Part shown: in pieces, positions 52,970-62,182 of the stretch
How the letters are laid out: the number at the start of each line of letters is the position of its first letter
How positions within the stretch are numbered: the stretch's first letter is position 1
Source of the DNA: Paenibacillus psychroresistens
GTDB lineage: Bacteria; Bacillota; Bacilli; Paenibacillales; NBRC-103111
Direction: 5' to 3'
Assembly: GCF_009728935.1 (NCBI RefSeq)
Contig: NZ_CP034235.1
Coordinates: forward strand, 1,650,001-1,714,000
Length of the DNA stretch: 64,000 nucleotides
Program-made: the position numbers and the translations under genes
The notes under the pieces: generated by a model
Told to the model about the DNA's origin: nothing
Databases searched by the model: none
The model's input: the letters and a program-made list of their open reading frames with translations, nothing else

Positions 52970-54568
52970 TCAAGCCTGTATGCTCTCTCTATACTGAGTT
53001 GGTGTCATACCCGTATACTTTTTAAAAATTTGATAGAAATATTTTTCATTGGAATAGCCAACCTTAAAAGCAACTTCATAGCTTTTGGCGTGAATATCCT
53101 TCAGCTGTTCACATGCTTTCTCGATGCGGATTTTGTTCAAATAGTCAATAAAATTAGTACCAACTGTTTTTTTGAATAGCAGACAGAAATAGCCAGGATT
53201 GATATAGATACTATTAGCCACTTTATCCAAATTCAGATCCTTGTCATAATTTTCTGCGATATATTTCAAAGAGGATTCAATGATCTTATTGCTGCTTTTA
53301 CGGTTAAGGGTTTGCTCCAGAAAGGAGTGAGTGATGAGTCCGATTTTTTCCTTGATTTGCTCCAAGGTGCCAAGCTTCAATATGTTATCAATGGAGGATA
53401 GACCCTGTCCAAAAATATCATCGGTTTTCATATTCATCTCTACCCCAATATGATAGAGAGACAAACACAACATGAGGCAGGACTTCAGCATGTGATCCTT
53501 GGAGGAGGTATCCCGGCTGATTGTCGTGAAGAATAGTTCAAGCCGGCTGCTTAGCTCCAAGGCATTCCCTGTTTTCAGACTGCTTAGTACATTTTTCTCC
53601 GCTTGAATCGGGTAGATAAACTCCTCAACCTCCTCGTAGGTCATATCTTCAAAGTGGATGAGGGAATCCGTTCCGAGCAGAAAACGAGCATCGATTGATT
53701 TAACAGCTTCCATATAGGAACGGTGAATGTGACTGAAATCGTCATAAATTCTGCCAACACCTACAGAAACAGTGAAGCCTAGCAATCGCTTTATGCTTGC
53801 TTTTATTTGATCAAGCAGTCGATTATAACGATCTGGATCTCCATCAACCGCAGCCAAAATAATGAAATCATTCTTATGCTCAAAAACCTCGCAGCAGTAA
53901 GCGGCTTCGATGATTTCATTAATAATCTTCTTAACGGCAATCTTGATTAATTCAACCTCTTTGTTCTCTAGGGTATCTTTAAGCACCAAATGATCGTCAA
54001 TCTGGATGATAGCTACATTAATTGGCCCTGTTGGGTCAATAGCAAGCTTAAAAACCTCAAAGTTTTCAACCAAATGCTGATTCGTATTTGCCTCATTATG
54101 GATCAACTTAACAAGGAACTTTTCCTTGAGGAACGGTAAATTTTCGGTGAATTTAAGCTGTAAGGATTCGTACATTTCTTTTCTAGACTGTTGATCTTGC
54201 AGCTCGGACTTAACTTTTAAGATCGTATCCAGAATCTCTTCCGGCATGCATGGCTTAAGGAGATAGGCTGAAGCTCCGAATTTCATTGCTTGCTGGGCAT
54301 AAGAGAAATCATCGTAACCACTTAAAAAAATAAATTTAAGTGGAATCTGAGCGGCATAAACGGCTTCAATTACCTGCAGCCCATTCATTAATGGCATTCT
54401 AATATCCATCAAGAGGATATCGGGTTTCAGCTCATGAATCAGCTCCAGTGCTTGATTGCCATCCTCAGCCTCGCCGCAAACCTCGATGCCATTAGAAAGC
54501 CAATCAATGGTAAGCCTAATGCCATCTCTAACTACTTCTTCATCATCTACAATTAGCAGCTTGATCAT
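52970..54568 (-). CDS. AraC-type response regulator (YesN-like)
   Basis: The product is 532 residues. Receiver domain 1-120: IVDDEEVVRDG, phospho-Asp in DILLMDIRMP (about 55), LSGYDDFSYAQQAM, LLKP. A long middle domain (about 130-420) is followed by two AraC helix-turn-helix motifs (SSLKYIAENYDKDLNLDKVA; YEVAFKVGYSNEKYFYQIFKKYTGMTPTQYR, read in parts). It lies two bases after its kinase gene. It probably binds the TGAATWTTCT direct repeats. Confidence 0.93.
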   Translation of the reverse strand: MIKLLIVDDEEVVRDGIRLTIDWLSNGIEVCGEAEDGNQALELIHELKPDILLMDIRMPLMNGLQVIEAVYAAQIPLKFIFLSGYDDFSYAQQAMKFGASAYLLKPCMPEEILDTILKVKSELQDQQSRKEMYESLQLKFTENLPFLKEKFLVKLIHNEANTNQHLVENFEVFKLAIDPTGPINVAIIQIDDHLVLKDTLENKEVELIKIAVKKIINEIIEAAYCCEVFEHKNDFIILAAVDGDPDRYNRLLDQIKASIKRLLGFTVSVGVGRIYDDFSHIHRSYMEAVKSIDARFLLGTDSLIHFEDMTYEEVEEFIYPIQAEKNVLSSLKTGNALELSSRLELFFTTISRDTSSKDHMLKSCLMLCLSLYHIGVEMNMKTDDIFGQGLSSIDNILKLGTLEQIKEKIGLITHSFLEQTLNRKSSNKIIESSLKYIAENYDKDLNLDKVANSIYINPGYFCLLFKKTVGTNFIDYLNKIRIEKACEQLKDIHAKSYEVAFKVGYSNEKYFYQIFKKYTGMTPTQYRESIQA

Positions 54569-54570
54569 TG

Positions 54571-56385
54571 TTAGCCCTCCATTAATGAATTTTCTGCAGC
54601 GGGTACATAAATCTCCACTCGGGTGCCTTTGCCGGGTTTACTAAAAAAGTTCAAGCTATATTTGTCATTGTAAATCAGCTTAAGCCTCTCATTTACGTTT
54701 TTAACCGAATATCCGCCTCGCAGTACAGAATGATCAATTGGACCCACAGGAGTTGAGTTAAAAACATTATGAATCGCTTCCTCACTCATGCCAACTCCGT
54801 CATCTTCAATGATGAAACAAATTTGCTCCTGCTGCTTCACGCCTGTAATCATAATGCTCCCGCCAGCTTTCTGATTCTCAAGTCCGTGCAGCACAGCATT
54901 CTCAACAAAAGGCTGAAGGATGAGCTTGGGAATCAGACATTGCAGGATGTCTTCATCCAAGCGTATTTCGTAGGTAAGCTTGCTTTTGAAGCGAACTTTG
55001 AGCAGAAGCAGATAATGCTCAATTAACTCTTTCTCGTGTGCAACCATGGTTAAGCTCTGACCACGATTTAAGCTTAGGCGGAAAAATCTCGAGAGCGAGT
55101 AAATCATCGAGCTTAATTCCTTATCGCCTGAAAGCTGAGCTTTCCAAGAAATAATATCTAAGGTGTTATAGAGGAAATGTGGATTAATTTGCGCTTGCAG
55201 AGCAGTTAATTCAGCATCGCGCTCTTGAATCTGCAAGACGTAGACCTCATTAATTAAATCCTTAATATTGGATACCATCTTATTGTAGCCTCTGCCTAAT
55301 TGCCCAATTTCATCGCTGCTCGTAATCTCAACACTCTCGTCAAAATGACCCTCCTGAAATCTCTTCATGGAAGCAAGCAGCTTTTTAATAGGTGCCGTGA
55401 GCAGCGATGAAATCAGCAGCATGAAAGGCAGCAGTACAATAAGACAGCCTATAACAATGAATACAGTAATGGTTTTAATCGATTTTGATTCTTGAGTTAA
55501 GGTACTCAAAGGCACCGCATAAAAAATTTTCCAGCCAACGTAATTGCTGCTGCTGTAGGTGATTAGCAGCTTTTTGCCGGCAATCGTATCGACGATGCTG
55601 CCTTCACTGCCCACGCTTTTCAGAGATGCCTCTGCGATAAATCCATCATTCTTATACTTATCCGAGGTAGCTTCTACACCATCTTGTGAGATAACATTCC
55701 CATCATCATCCATAATGACGATTCTTCCTGAACTGGTTTGCAGATTGCTCGAGTATATTTTACGTATGTATTCTTCATTGACACTCATGATCAGCAGCCC
55801 GATATTCTGATAATTATCGAGATCACGGACCATCCTGGCCATGACGATTTTGGGATGCTTATTGTTTTCAATAAGCTGCTGGGTTTGATCCTGAAGCACG
55901 AACCAGAGCGGTTTGCCTTTTAATGCTAATATTTGCTTGTACAGATTGCTTCTCTCAAAAGTGGAAAAAGGATAAACACCCGAGCTGCCGTCATTAGCAC
56001 CGATATAAGGAACGAACTTGTCGTCCAAGCCATAGAGGATCGTAAAGTTATTGTAGCTCTTGTTTGCGATAAGACCCATTGTATAGGAAAGTGAATTATC
56101 AATATAGAGCGAGCCTTCTTTGCGCTTTAAGTAAGATTGAACAATATTGTTTAAGCCCACTTGGATGGAGGTGTCATCGACTTCATGCTGCAGAAAATTA
56201 ATATTGCTGTTGATTTCCCGGACGATGCCGAGATTAGCTACACTTACTTTGTTAATCAGGTTTATTTCGGACATTCGATAAGAATAGTAGCCCATGATTG
56301 TGGTAACGAGAATAATAGCGCTATAAATAGAAAGGATAATTTTTGACTTAATACTGAGGGTCGAGAGGAAACTTCGTTTGGGCAT
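54571..56385 (-). CDS. Sensor histidine kinase (YesM-like)
   Basis: The product is 604 residues; ATG 56385 has GGAG eight bases before, better than the ATG two codons upstream. Two membrane segments (about 15-37 and 295-320) flank an extracellular Cache-like sensor domain. HAMP follows, then the HisKA_7TM/LytS-type kinase motif QINPHFLYNTLDIISW with the phospho-His, and an ATPase domain (LQPFVENAVLHGLE, DDGVGM, GKGTRVEI). It probably senses extracellular oligosaccharide, perhaps through the adjacent binding protein. Confidence 0.92.
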   Translation of the reverse strand: MPKRSFLSTLSIKSKIILSIYSAIILVTTIMGYYSYRMSEINLINKVSVANLGIVREINSNINFLQHEVDDTSIQVGLNNIVQSYLKRKEGSLYIDNSLSYTMGLIANKSYNNFTILYGLDDKFVPYIGANDGSSGVYPFSTFERSNLYKQILALKGKPLWFVLQDQTQQLIENNKHPKIVMARMVRDLDNYQNIGLLIMSVNEEYIRKIYSSNLQTSSGRIVIMDDDGNVISQDGVEATSDKYKNDGFIAEASLKSVGSEGSIVDTIAGKKLLITYSSSNYVGWKIFYAVPLSTLTQESKSIKTITVFIVIGCLIVLLPFMLLISSLLTAPIKKLLASMKRFQEGHFDESVEITSSDEIGQLGRGYNKMVSNIKDLINEVYVLQIQERDAELTALQAQINPHFLYNTLDIISWKAQLSGDKELSSMIYSLSRFFRLSLNRGQSLTMVAHEKELIEHYLLLLKVRFKSKLTYEIRLDEDILQCLIPKLILQPFVENAVLHGLENQKAGGSIMITGVKQQEQICFIIEDDGVGMSEEAIHNVFNSTPVGPIDHSVLRGGYSVKNVNERLKLIYNDKYSLNFFSKPGKGTRVEIYVPAAENSLMEG

Positions 56386-56471
56386 CGACATCGCTCCCTA
56401 TAGGAATGTAGCTTAACCATAGCACAACTTTGTCCGTTTGGTTGATTATTTTGGCGGAGTCTAGCAACGTG

Positions 56472-56534
56472 TGAATATTCTGAACTACTTATGAATTTTC
56501 TGGACTTACTAGTAAAAAACACCTATGTTATATT
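56472..56534 (+). promoter_or_regulatory. Tandem-repeat activator site and -10 box, ABC operon
   Basis: Two 20-bp direct repeats begin TGAATATTCTGAACT (56472) and TGAATTTTCTGGACT (56492); TATATT at 56529-56534. Spacing and most bases match 45964-46026. It lies 130 bp before the binding-protein start, just upstream of the divergent kinase gene. Confidence 0.8.
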
Positions 56535-56663
56535 CAAAGTAAGCTAATCGCACATTTAATTATCTTAATTATTCAGAGAGGAGCGCTATCGATCAGGGTT
56601 GATTAGGGAAGATTTAATGGGGTTTTCTTTCTAGGAATAACTAATAATTAGGGGGACTGTCAA

Positions 56664-58025
56664 GTGAAATTATTTACTAACAAAATGATTCCATTAGCAC
56701 TAACAGTAGTAATGTTTGGCGGATTACTAGCAGGCTGCTCCAAATCAACCGAAACTCCTGCAGCATCCACAGCCAGCTCGACGGCTCCAACTACAGCTCC
56801 TACTGAGGCAGCAACTGATGCTCCTGCTACTCCAGCTCCTGATGAGAAGATAACGCTGACCGTAGCTATGCAAAGCTCGGATTGGTCGGATGCAGCGCAA
56901 CAAATGATGGATAAGTTTACGGAACTCCACCCTAATATCAAAATTGACTTTTCCCAAATACCTAATGATACGAGTGCTGAATACTTACAGCCCAAAGCGG
57001 CAGCAAACAGCTTGCCTGATCTTTTCACCATTGATGGTGGAGATTTCGGATCCCAGCTGGCAGAGAACGGCTTGATTGCTGATTTAACTAATACGGATGC
57101 AGGAAAAGATGTAGTTGATGGATTGAAAGGTGTATTCACTTCGAAGTCGGGCAAGCTGTTTGGCATAGCGGGCGGTCTTTCAACATCACTCATTTACTAT
57201 AACAAGAAATTATTCGAGCAGGCGGGTATTACAACCATGCCGCAGAATTGGGAAGAGTTCCTGGCGGATTGCGAGATATTAAAAGGCAAAGGAATTACGC
57301 CTTTAACCGTTGCTGGCGGGGACGGCACGATCAATAATACGATATGGAGCACAGGCTTCGCGGATAGCGTTATTTCCAAAGATCCTGAAGCAGTCAAGAA
57401 AATTACTGCAGGTACTTTTGATTTCAATACACCCGAATATGCGGATGTATTCACCAAAGCTAAGACGCTTTATGACAAGGGCTATCTGGTTAAAGGTGTT
57501 GTCAGCTTGATGTATGGCCAGTCCAATGATTTGTTTATGCAGGGGAAGGCAGCTATGTCATTCAGCGGTATATGGCTTGCTGGAACAATGATGAAATCCG
57601 ATTTTGGAACAGGCGTTTTCATGGCTCCTTGGAATATGAAGGATCAGGCAAAGGTGCCGATTTTGGCTACTGAAACAGGCTTCGGGGTTGCAGAAGGCAA
57701 GCATAAGGATGCTGCGATCCAATTGCTTAACTTCATGACTATGGGCGAGGGCTATTACATTTACCAGAACAAGAAGGGCAACATCCCGATGATGAAAGCA
57801 ACAGATGAATCCAAAATTAAGATCGATCCTTTAATCTCGACTTATATTAAAGATTCACAAGCTTCACCGGTAACAGGTCCATTATGGTTTGAGTTCCTGC
57901 CATCCGAAGTACAATCCAAGCTGGTACAGACATTCCAGCGGGTATTTACCGGAGAATTAACACCAGATGCAGCAGCCAAGTTTACAGATGATACGTACAA
58001 AGAAGCGATAAAGAACAAAAAATAA
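56664..58025 (+). CDS. Sugar ABC transporter substrate-binding lipoprotein (CUT1)
   Basis: The product is 453 residues with a GTG start about eight bases after GGGGGA. Lipobox LLAGC (Cys about 25), a Thr/Ala/Pro linker, then a family 1 binding protein: LTVAMQSSDWSDAAQQMMDKF, PDLFTIDGGDFG, YYNKKLFEQAGITTMPQNWEEFL, AAMSFSGIW. Two permeases follow. The ligand is probably the oligosaccharide released by the beta-helix enzyme. Confidence 0.9.
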   Translation: MKLFTNKMIPLALTVVMFGGLLAGCSKSTETPAASTASSTAPTTAPTEAATDAPATPAPDEKITLTVAMQSSDWSDAAQQMMDKFTELHPNIKIDFSQIPNDTSAEYLQPKAAANSLPDLFTIDGGDFGSQLAENGLIADLTNTDAGKDVVDGLKGVFTSKSGKLFGIAGGLSTSLIYYNKKLFEQAGITTMPQNWEEFLADCEILKGKGITPLTVAGGDGTINNTIWSTGFADSVISKDPEAVKKITAGTFDFNTPEYADVFTKAKTLYDKGYLVKGVVSLMYGQSNDLFMQGKAAMSFSGIWLAGTMMKSDFGTGVFMAPWNMKDQAKVPILATETGFGVAEGKHKDAAIQLLNFMTMGEGYYIYQNKKGNIPMMKATDESKIKIDPLISTYIKDSQASPVTGPLWFEFLPSEVQSKLVQTFQRVFTGELTPDAAAKFTDDTYKEAIKNKK

Positions 58026-58034
58026 GTAAGGTCG

Positions 58035-58086
58035 CTCAACCTCGTATAAGCAGATTAATTCCCTTATACGGGGTTGAGTTTCTTTT
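58035..58086 (+). terminator. Intra-operon terminator/stabilising hairpin
   Basis: CTCAACCTCGTATAAG pairs with CTTATACGGGGTTGAG (one wobble), then TTTCTTTT. It lies between the binding-protein gene and the first permease gene, so it probably raises binding protein over permease by partial termination and 3' protection. Confidence 0.8.
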
Positions 58087-58108
58087 AAATGATGAGGTGA
58101 CCTAAGCT

Positions 58109-59008
58109 ATGGAAAGAACTTGGTATGCCAGAAATCGCAAAACGATTACAGGTACTGCTTTTGCAGCACCGGCTTTCTTGGTTATCTTAGTGTTCTATGT
58201 TTACCCGGCTTTAATGTCGTTCAGGTTCAGCTTTACCGATTGGAATGGAATCAATTTAAAGATTAACTATGTAGGCTTTGATAACTTTATTTATGTTATT
58301 AAGTCACCCGAGTTTAAGCAGCTAATTAAAAACACGCTATTTCTGATCATCTTATATGTGCCGATTCTTAATATCATTTCTTTATTGTTTGCTGTCATCG
58401 TCTACGATATTGGAAAGCTGGCTACCTTTTACAAGGTTGTGCTGTATTTACCGAATATTTTGTCGATGGTTGTGGTAGGCGTCATTTGGCGAGTCATCTA
58501 TAATCCTGTTTTTGGACCCTTGCAATATGTTTTGACCCAAATGGGGCTTGAATCGCTTGTACAGGACTGGCTGGGTCAAGTTTCTACCGTAATGCCTGCA
58601 TTGAGTATTAGCATCATTTGGTATGCCGTTGGATTCTATATGATGATCTACTTAGGCGGTTTAAGCACCATTCCAACTGAAATCTATGAATCTGCAAGTA
58701 TGGACGGCGTTAATAAGCTTCAGAAGCTGGTCTATATTACGCTGCCATTGTTAGCTCCTTCTATTACGATAAATGTGGTAATTTCCACGATTGGGATTCT
58801 GACGATTTTTGATTTGCCTTTTGTGTTGACGAATGGGGGACCTGGATTTGCCTCCCAGACGATGGCGATTGACGTTTATATCTTCGCTTTCAGAAGTATG
58901 CAGCAAGGGCCAGCAATGGCTTTGGCCATTATTCTTACCCTAGTTACATTGCTATTTGTAGTTCTGCAATTGAAGTTCCTGCGCAGAAAGGAGATTACAG
59001 AATCTTAA
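58109..59008 (+). CDS. Sugar ABC transporter permease (MalF-type, CUT1)
   Basis: The product is 299 residues with GAGGTG nine bases before the ATG. Six membrane segments; start region AAPAFLVILVFYVYPALMSFRFSFTDWNG is typical. The EAA loop is EIYESASMDGVNKLQKLVYITLPLLAPSI. It works with the following permease. Confidence 0.9.
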   Translation: MERTWYARNRKTITGTAFAAPAFLVILVFYVYPALMSFRFSFTDWNGINLKINYVGFDNFIYVIKSPEFKQLIKNTLFLIILYVPILNIISLLFAVIVYDIGKLATFYKVVLYLPNILSMVVVGVIWRVIYNPVFGPLQYVLTQMGLESLVQDWLGQVSTVMPALSISIIWYAVGFYMMIYLGGLSTIPTEIYESASMDGVNKLQKLVYITLPLLAPSITINVVISTIGILTIFDLPFVLTNGGPGFASQTMAIDVYIFAFRSMQQGPAMALAIILTLVTLLFVVLQLKFLRRKEITES

Positions 59009-59009
59009 T

Positions 59010-59852
59010 ATGAAATCGATGCGACAAACGATAAAGCTAAATGCCCTTTCATCAAATGGATTCATGATGATAGTCATGCTCTTATATTTGCTCCCTTTGT
59101 GGTATGCGATTAATAATGGCTTCAAACAAAAAGAGTTTATTTCCATCCATCCATTTACATTATCTGGTCAATCCTTCACTTTCGAGAATATTGCCCAGGC
59201 ATTTAAACTGCTGCATTATCCAACGGCTTTGTTTAATAGTGCGTTCATTCTGGTGCTTTCTTGCGCGATGCTGGTCATCTTAGGCTCGCTGGCTGCTTAT
59301 GGCATACTATTGCCTAATAATAAGCTAATGAACAATGTCTACACAGTCACTGTAGCTTTTATTTCCATCCCAGTGCAAATTGCGATCGTACCCATGGTCT
59401 TAGCATTGAAGCAATTCCATTTAATTAACACCTTTCTTGGAGTCGCCTTGCTCTATGCAGGAACGCTTCTGCCCTTTGTCATTTTCCTTTACGCTGGTTT
59501 TATGCGAACGATACCCAAAGAGCTTCCAGAATCGGCAACCATCGATGGAGCGAGTTCATTCAGAATCTACCTGCAGATCTACATGCCCTTATTAAAAACA
59601 ATAACCGGTATTATCCTCATTCTACGTGGTGTTGGGATTTGGAATGACCTGTTGATTCCGCTCATTGTCATCTCGAAAAGCTCCATGTACCCGCTCACGC
59701 TTAATCTTTATGTCTTTGCAAATTCCAAAATTGGACAATGGGACATTGTCTTCGGCGGAACAGTGCTAGTTGGGCTTCCAATCACACTCTTTTTTATCGT
59801 CTTTCAGAAATCCTTCATTAAAGGCATCATGGCTGGGAGCGTTAAGGGGTGA
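59010..59852 (+). CDS. Sugar ABC transporter permease (MalG-type, CUT1)
   Basis: The product is 280 residues, one base after the previous stop; its AAAGGAG lies about 15 bases upstream, so translation may be coupled. Six membrane segments; EAA loop ELPESATIDGASSFRIYLQIYMPLL. No ATPase gene follows, so the operon must use a shared MsmX-type ATPase encoded elsewhere. Confidence 0.9.
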   Translation: MKSMRQTIKLNALSSNGFMMIVMLLYLLPLWYAINNGFKQKEFISIHPFTLSGQSFTFENIAQAFKLLHYPTALFNSAFILVLSCAMLVILGSLAAYGILLPNNKLMNNVYTVTVAFISIPVQIAIVPMVLALKQFHLINTFLGVALLYAGTLLPFVIFLYAGFMRTIPKELPESATIDGASSFRIYLQIYMPLLKTITGIILILRGVGIWNDLLIPLIVISKSSMYPLTLNLYVFANSKIGQWDIVFGGTVLVGLPITLFFIVFQKSFIKGIMAGSVKG

Positions 59853-59975
59853 AATTAGCACGGAAACCTGCAAACCAGACACCTGACTAAATTATCTAAA
59901 ATATGATTCAAATCTTTTTCAGAGGGGTATATAAAAACAAGCAAGTCAAATACCCGAGAAGAGGATGTGAGTCAT

Positions 59976-60137
59976 ATGATAGGAGCAGCTATTTTATTTC
60001 TTATAATTGCACTAGTTGCAGGCGTTTTTGGATTCTTTGGAATCGTATCTGCCGCCGCCGGCATTGCTAAGATTTTATTCTTTGTCTTTATTGTCATGTT
60101 CATCATTTCACTTATTACTGGAAGACGAAGAGCATAG
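59976..60137 (+). CDS. DUF1328 small membrane protein (YtjA-like)
   Basis: The product is 53 residues: [40 protein letters not shown], then [13 protein letters not shown]. It has two hydrophobic segments and matches the DUF1328/YtjA pattern at normal length. GAGGATG lies upstream. Function unknown; often stress-related. A terminator follows. Confidence 0.88.
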   Translation: MIGAAILFLIIALVAGVFGFFGIVSAAAGIAKILFFVFIVMFIISLITGRRRA

Positions 60138-60163
60138 GCTTTGAAAAAATTAACAAACATACA

Positions 60164-60208
60164 TTAGGGGAAAATGGAGCCAATCCATTTTTCCCTAATT
60201 TTGTTTTC
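60164..60208 (+). terminator. Rho-independent terminator
   Basis: TTAGGGGAAAATGG pairs with CCATTTTTCCCTAA (one wobble), then TTTTGTTTT. It ends the DUF1328 transcript, 26 bp before the next start. Confidence 0.85.
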
Positions 60209-60224
60209 GGAGGGGAATAGGATT

Positions 60225-60926
60225 ATGAGCTTTCTGTTTATAGTGCTATATTTCATTTTCATTTTTCTAGTTTTGGAGATTGCAGTCGTTTTGCTGGTAA
60301 GTACAGGACTTGAAGTCGAGGTTGCGAGGTTTCAAGTGGTTTCTATGCTGACAGCAACCGGGTTTACTACCGATGAATCAGAGCTCATAGCTAGGCACCC
60401 GATTCGGCGCAAAATCTCGATTTTTCTAATTTTGTTTGGCGTTTTTTCATTAGCGGTTTTGATCTCATTCATTAGCGCGATTCTTATTAAAGATTTCCGC
60501 TTGCTGCAGCTTGTTGGGATCGCGGCTTTTTTTGCTATTGTTCTCCTTGTTGTTAAGAATAAAGCGGTGCAGAACCGATTAGCCCAGCGGTTTAAAAAAC
60601 ATCTGAAGAGTGAATACGAGCTTCACGAAATGCCTATCCAAGAAATCCTCTATATGGATGATCAAGATTGGATTGTGAACATTCAAATCTGTAAGGACTC
60701 CACATTCATTCATAGTAAAATAGCTAAACTTATTCTCCCAGATGAGGACATACAGGTATTGTACGTTCATCGCGGTCAAGCGAAAATTCGCAATGAGCTA
60801 AGCGATATACTTATTCAAGAGGGGGATATTTTACTGGTTTATGGGTTAAAGACAACAATTGAGGAGAAGTTTCAGCAAGAGCTCACATGTATGGTGGCTA
60901 GCTTGGAAAAGCAGAGAAAAAACTAA
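60225..60926 (+). CDS. Membrane protein with TrkA C-terminal (RCK_C) domain
   Basis: The product is 233 residues; ATG 60225 follows GGAGGGG. Three membrane segments (about 3-25, 68-92, 97-115) flank [13 protein letters not shown], which recalls Trk/Ktr filter-like T-x-GF-T. Residues about 145-230 form an RCK_C domain ([38 protein letters not shown]). No NAD-binding RCK_N is present. It may sense a nucleotide or gate ion flux; function is uncertain. Confidence 0.8.
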   Translation: MSFLFIVLYFIFIFLVLEIAVVLLVSTGLEVEVARFQVVSMLTATGFTTDESELIARHPIRRKISIFLILFGVFSLAVLISFISAILIKDFRLLQLVGIAAFFAIVLLVVKNKAVQNRLAQRFKKHLKSEYELHEMPIQEILYMDDQDWIVNIQICKDSTFIHSKIAKLILPDEDIQVLYVHRGQAKIRNELSDILIQEGDILLVYGLKTTIEEKFQQELTCMVASLEKQRKN

Positions 60927-60994
60927 TCAGGCTGTTTCAACCCTGGATAAAAGGTTTATATAAAAAAAGAATCATATTGAAGGGAACGATGAAC

Positions 60995-62182
60995 ATGAGG
61001 AAACGGCAAGAATGTGTTGCCATGCTTTTGGCAGGCGGAGAAGGCAAACGTCTAGGAGTGCTCACATCCAATATAGCAAAACCAGCTGTACATTTTGGTG
61101 GAGAGTTTCGGATAATTGACTTTACTCTAAGCAATTGCAAAAATTCAGGCATCCATACCATTGGTGTGATGACACAATATAAACCTGAAGCTCTACATAA
61201 TCATATTGGCAACGGCTCCGATTGGGGCATGGATCATAAAGACAATGGCATTTCACTTCTCCCCTCAAGGGAGAATAACCTATATTCCGGAACGGCCAAT
61301 GCAGTATTTCAGAACATGGCTTATCTTGATCAATTCGAACCAAGCTATGTTCTGATTATTTCAGGGGATCATATTTATAACATGGACTACCAAAAAATGC
61401 TTGAGCATCATAAACAAACAAATGCGGATGTAACCATTTCCGTCATGCCTGTTAGCTGGTCAGAAGCAAGTCGGTTTGGCATTATGACTACGGACGCTAA
61501 TCATCGAATTACGCAATTTACAGAAAAGCCAATGCAACCAGAGAGTAATCTGGCTTCGATGGGCGTTTATATTTTTAGCTATCCTGCGCTAAAGGCTTAC
61601 TTGTTAAATGACAGCATTGATCCGCAATCTGCTCATGATTTTGGCAGTAATATCATTCCTGAACTGCTTAAGGATCAAGCTTATTTAGTCGCCTATCCGT
61701 TTAGCGGATATTGGAAGGATGTCGGCACGATTGAAAGCTTGTGGGATGCTCATATGGATATGCTGGATGAGAGGTCAGAGCTGCAGCTTAATCAAGCAAA
61801 GTGGCCGATTTATTCAAAACCAACCAGCTATACCACCCCTTATAAAGCGCCAATTTCAAAAGTTTCTCAATCTGTTATTACAAATGGCTGCAAAATATAT
61901 GGTGAAATTAACCACTCTGTTTTATTTACTGGGGTGAAAGTGGGCAAAGGTAGTCGGGTGAAGGATAGCGTGATTATGCCTAATGTGCGGATTGGGAGAA
62001 ACGTTACCATCTACAAAGCAATTATTGGTGAAGGTGCTGTAATTGAGGATGGAGTGATAATCGGCTACCCAACAGGCGATGAAATTACGGTCATCGGAGA
62101 AAAAGCAATTATGGCTAACAAATTCGAAAAATCGACTAAAATGCTGCCGCAGTTTAACTTCAGGATGGGAGCTAGGTTATGA
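60995..62182 (+). CDS. glgC: Glucose-1-phosphate adenylyltransferase
   Basis: The product is 395 residues; ATG 60995 chosen with AAGGGA nine bases before (ATG 60989 is possible). Motifs: [34 protein letters not shown] (read in parts), [40 protein letters not shown], then a left-handed beta-helix C-domain. It makes ADP-glucose. No glgA, glgB or glgD is adjacent; instead it overlaps a phospholipase-D gene by ATGA. Confidence 0.88.
   Translation: MRKRQECVAMLLAGGEGKRLGVLTSNIAKPAVHFGGEFRIIDFTLSNCKNSGIHTIGVMTQYKPEALHNHIGNGSDWGMDHKDNGISLLPSRENNLYSGTANAVFQNMAYLDQFEPSYVLIISGDHIYNMDYQKMLEHHKQTNADVTISVMPVSWSEASRFGIMTTDANHRITQFTEKPMQPESNLASMGVYIFSYPALKAYLLNDSIDPQSAHDFGSNIIPELLKDQAYLVAYPFSGYWKDVGTIESLWDAHMDMLDERSELQLNQAKWPIYSKPTSYTTPYKAPISKVSQSVITNGCKIYGEINHSVLFTGVKVGKGSRVKDSVIMPNVRIGRNVTIYKAIIGEGAVIEDGVIIGYPTGDEITVIGEKAIMANKFEKSTKMLPQFNFRMGARL

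Noticed and set aside
58109..59852. Missing ATPase as evidence of a broken importer
   Set aside because: CUT1 importers in Bacillota commonly share an MsmX-type ATPase encoded elsewhere.
59972..60160. Minus-strand 62-codon frame opposite the DUF1328 gene
   Set aside because: It is the shadow of a good plus-strand gene with a family match.
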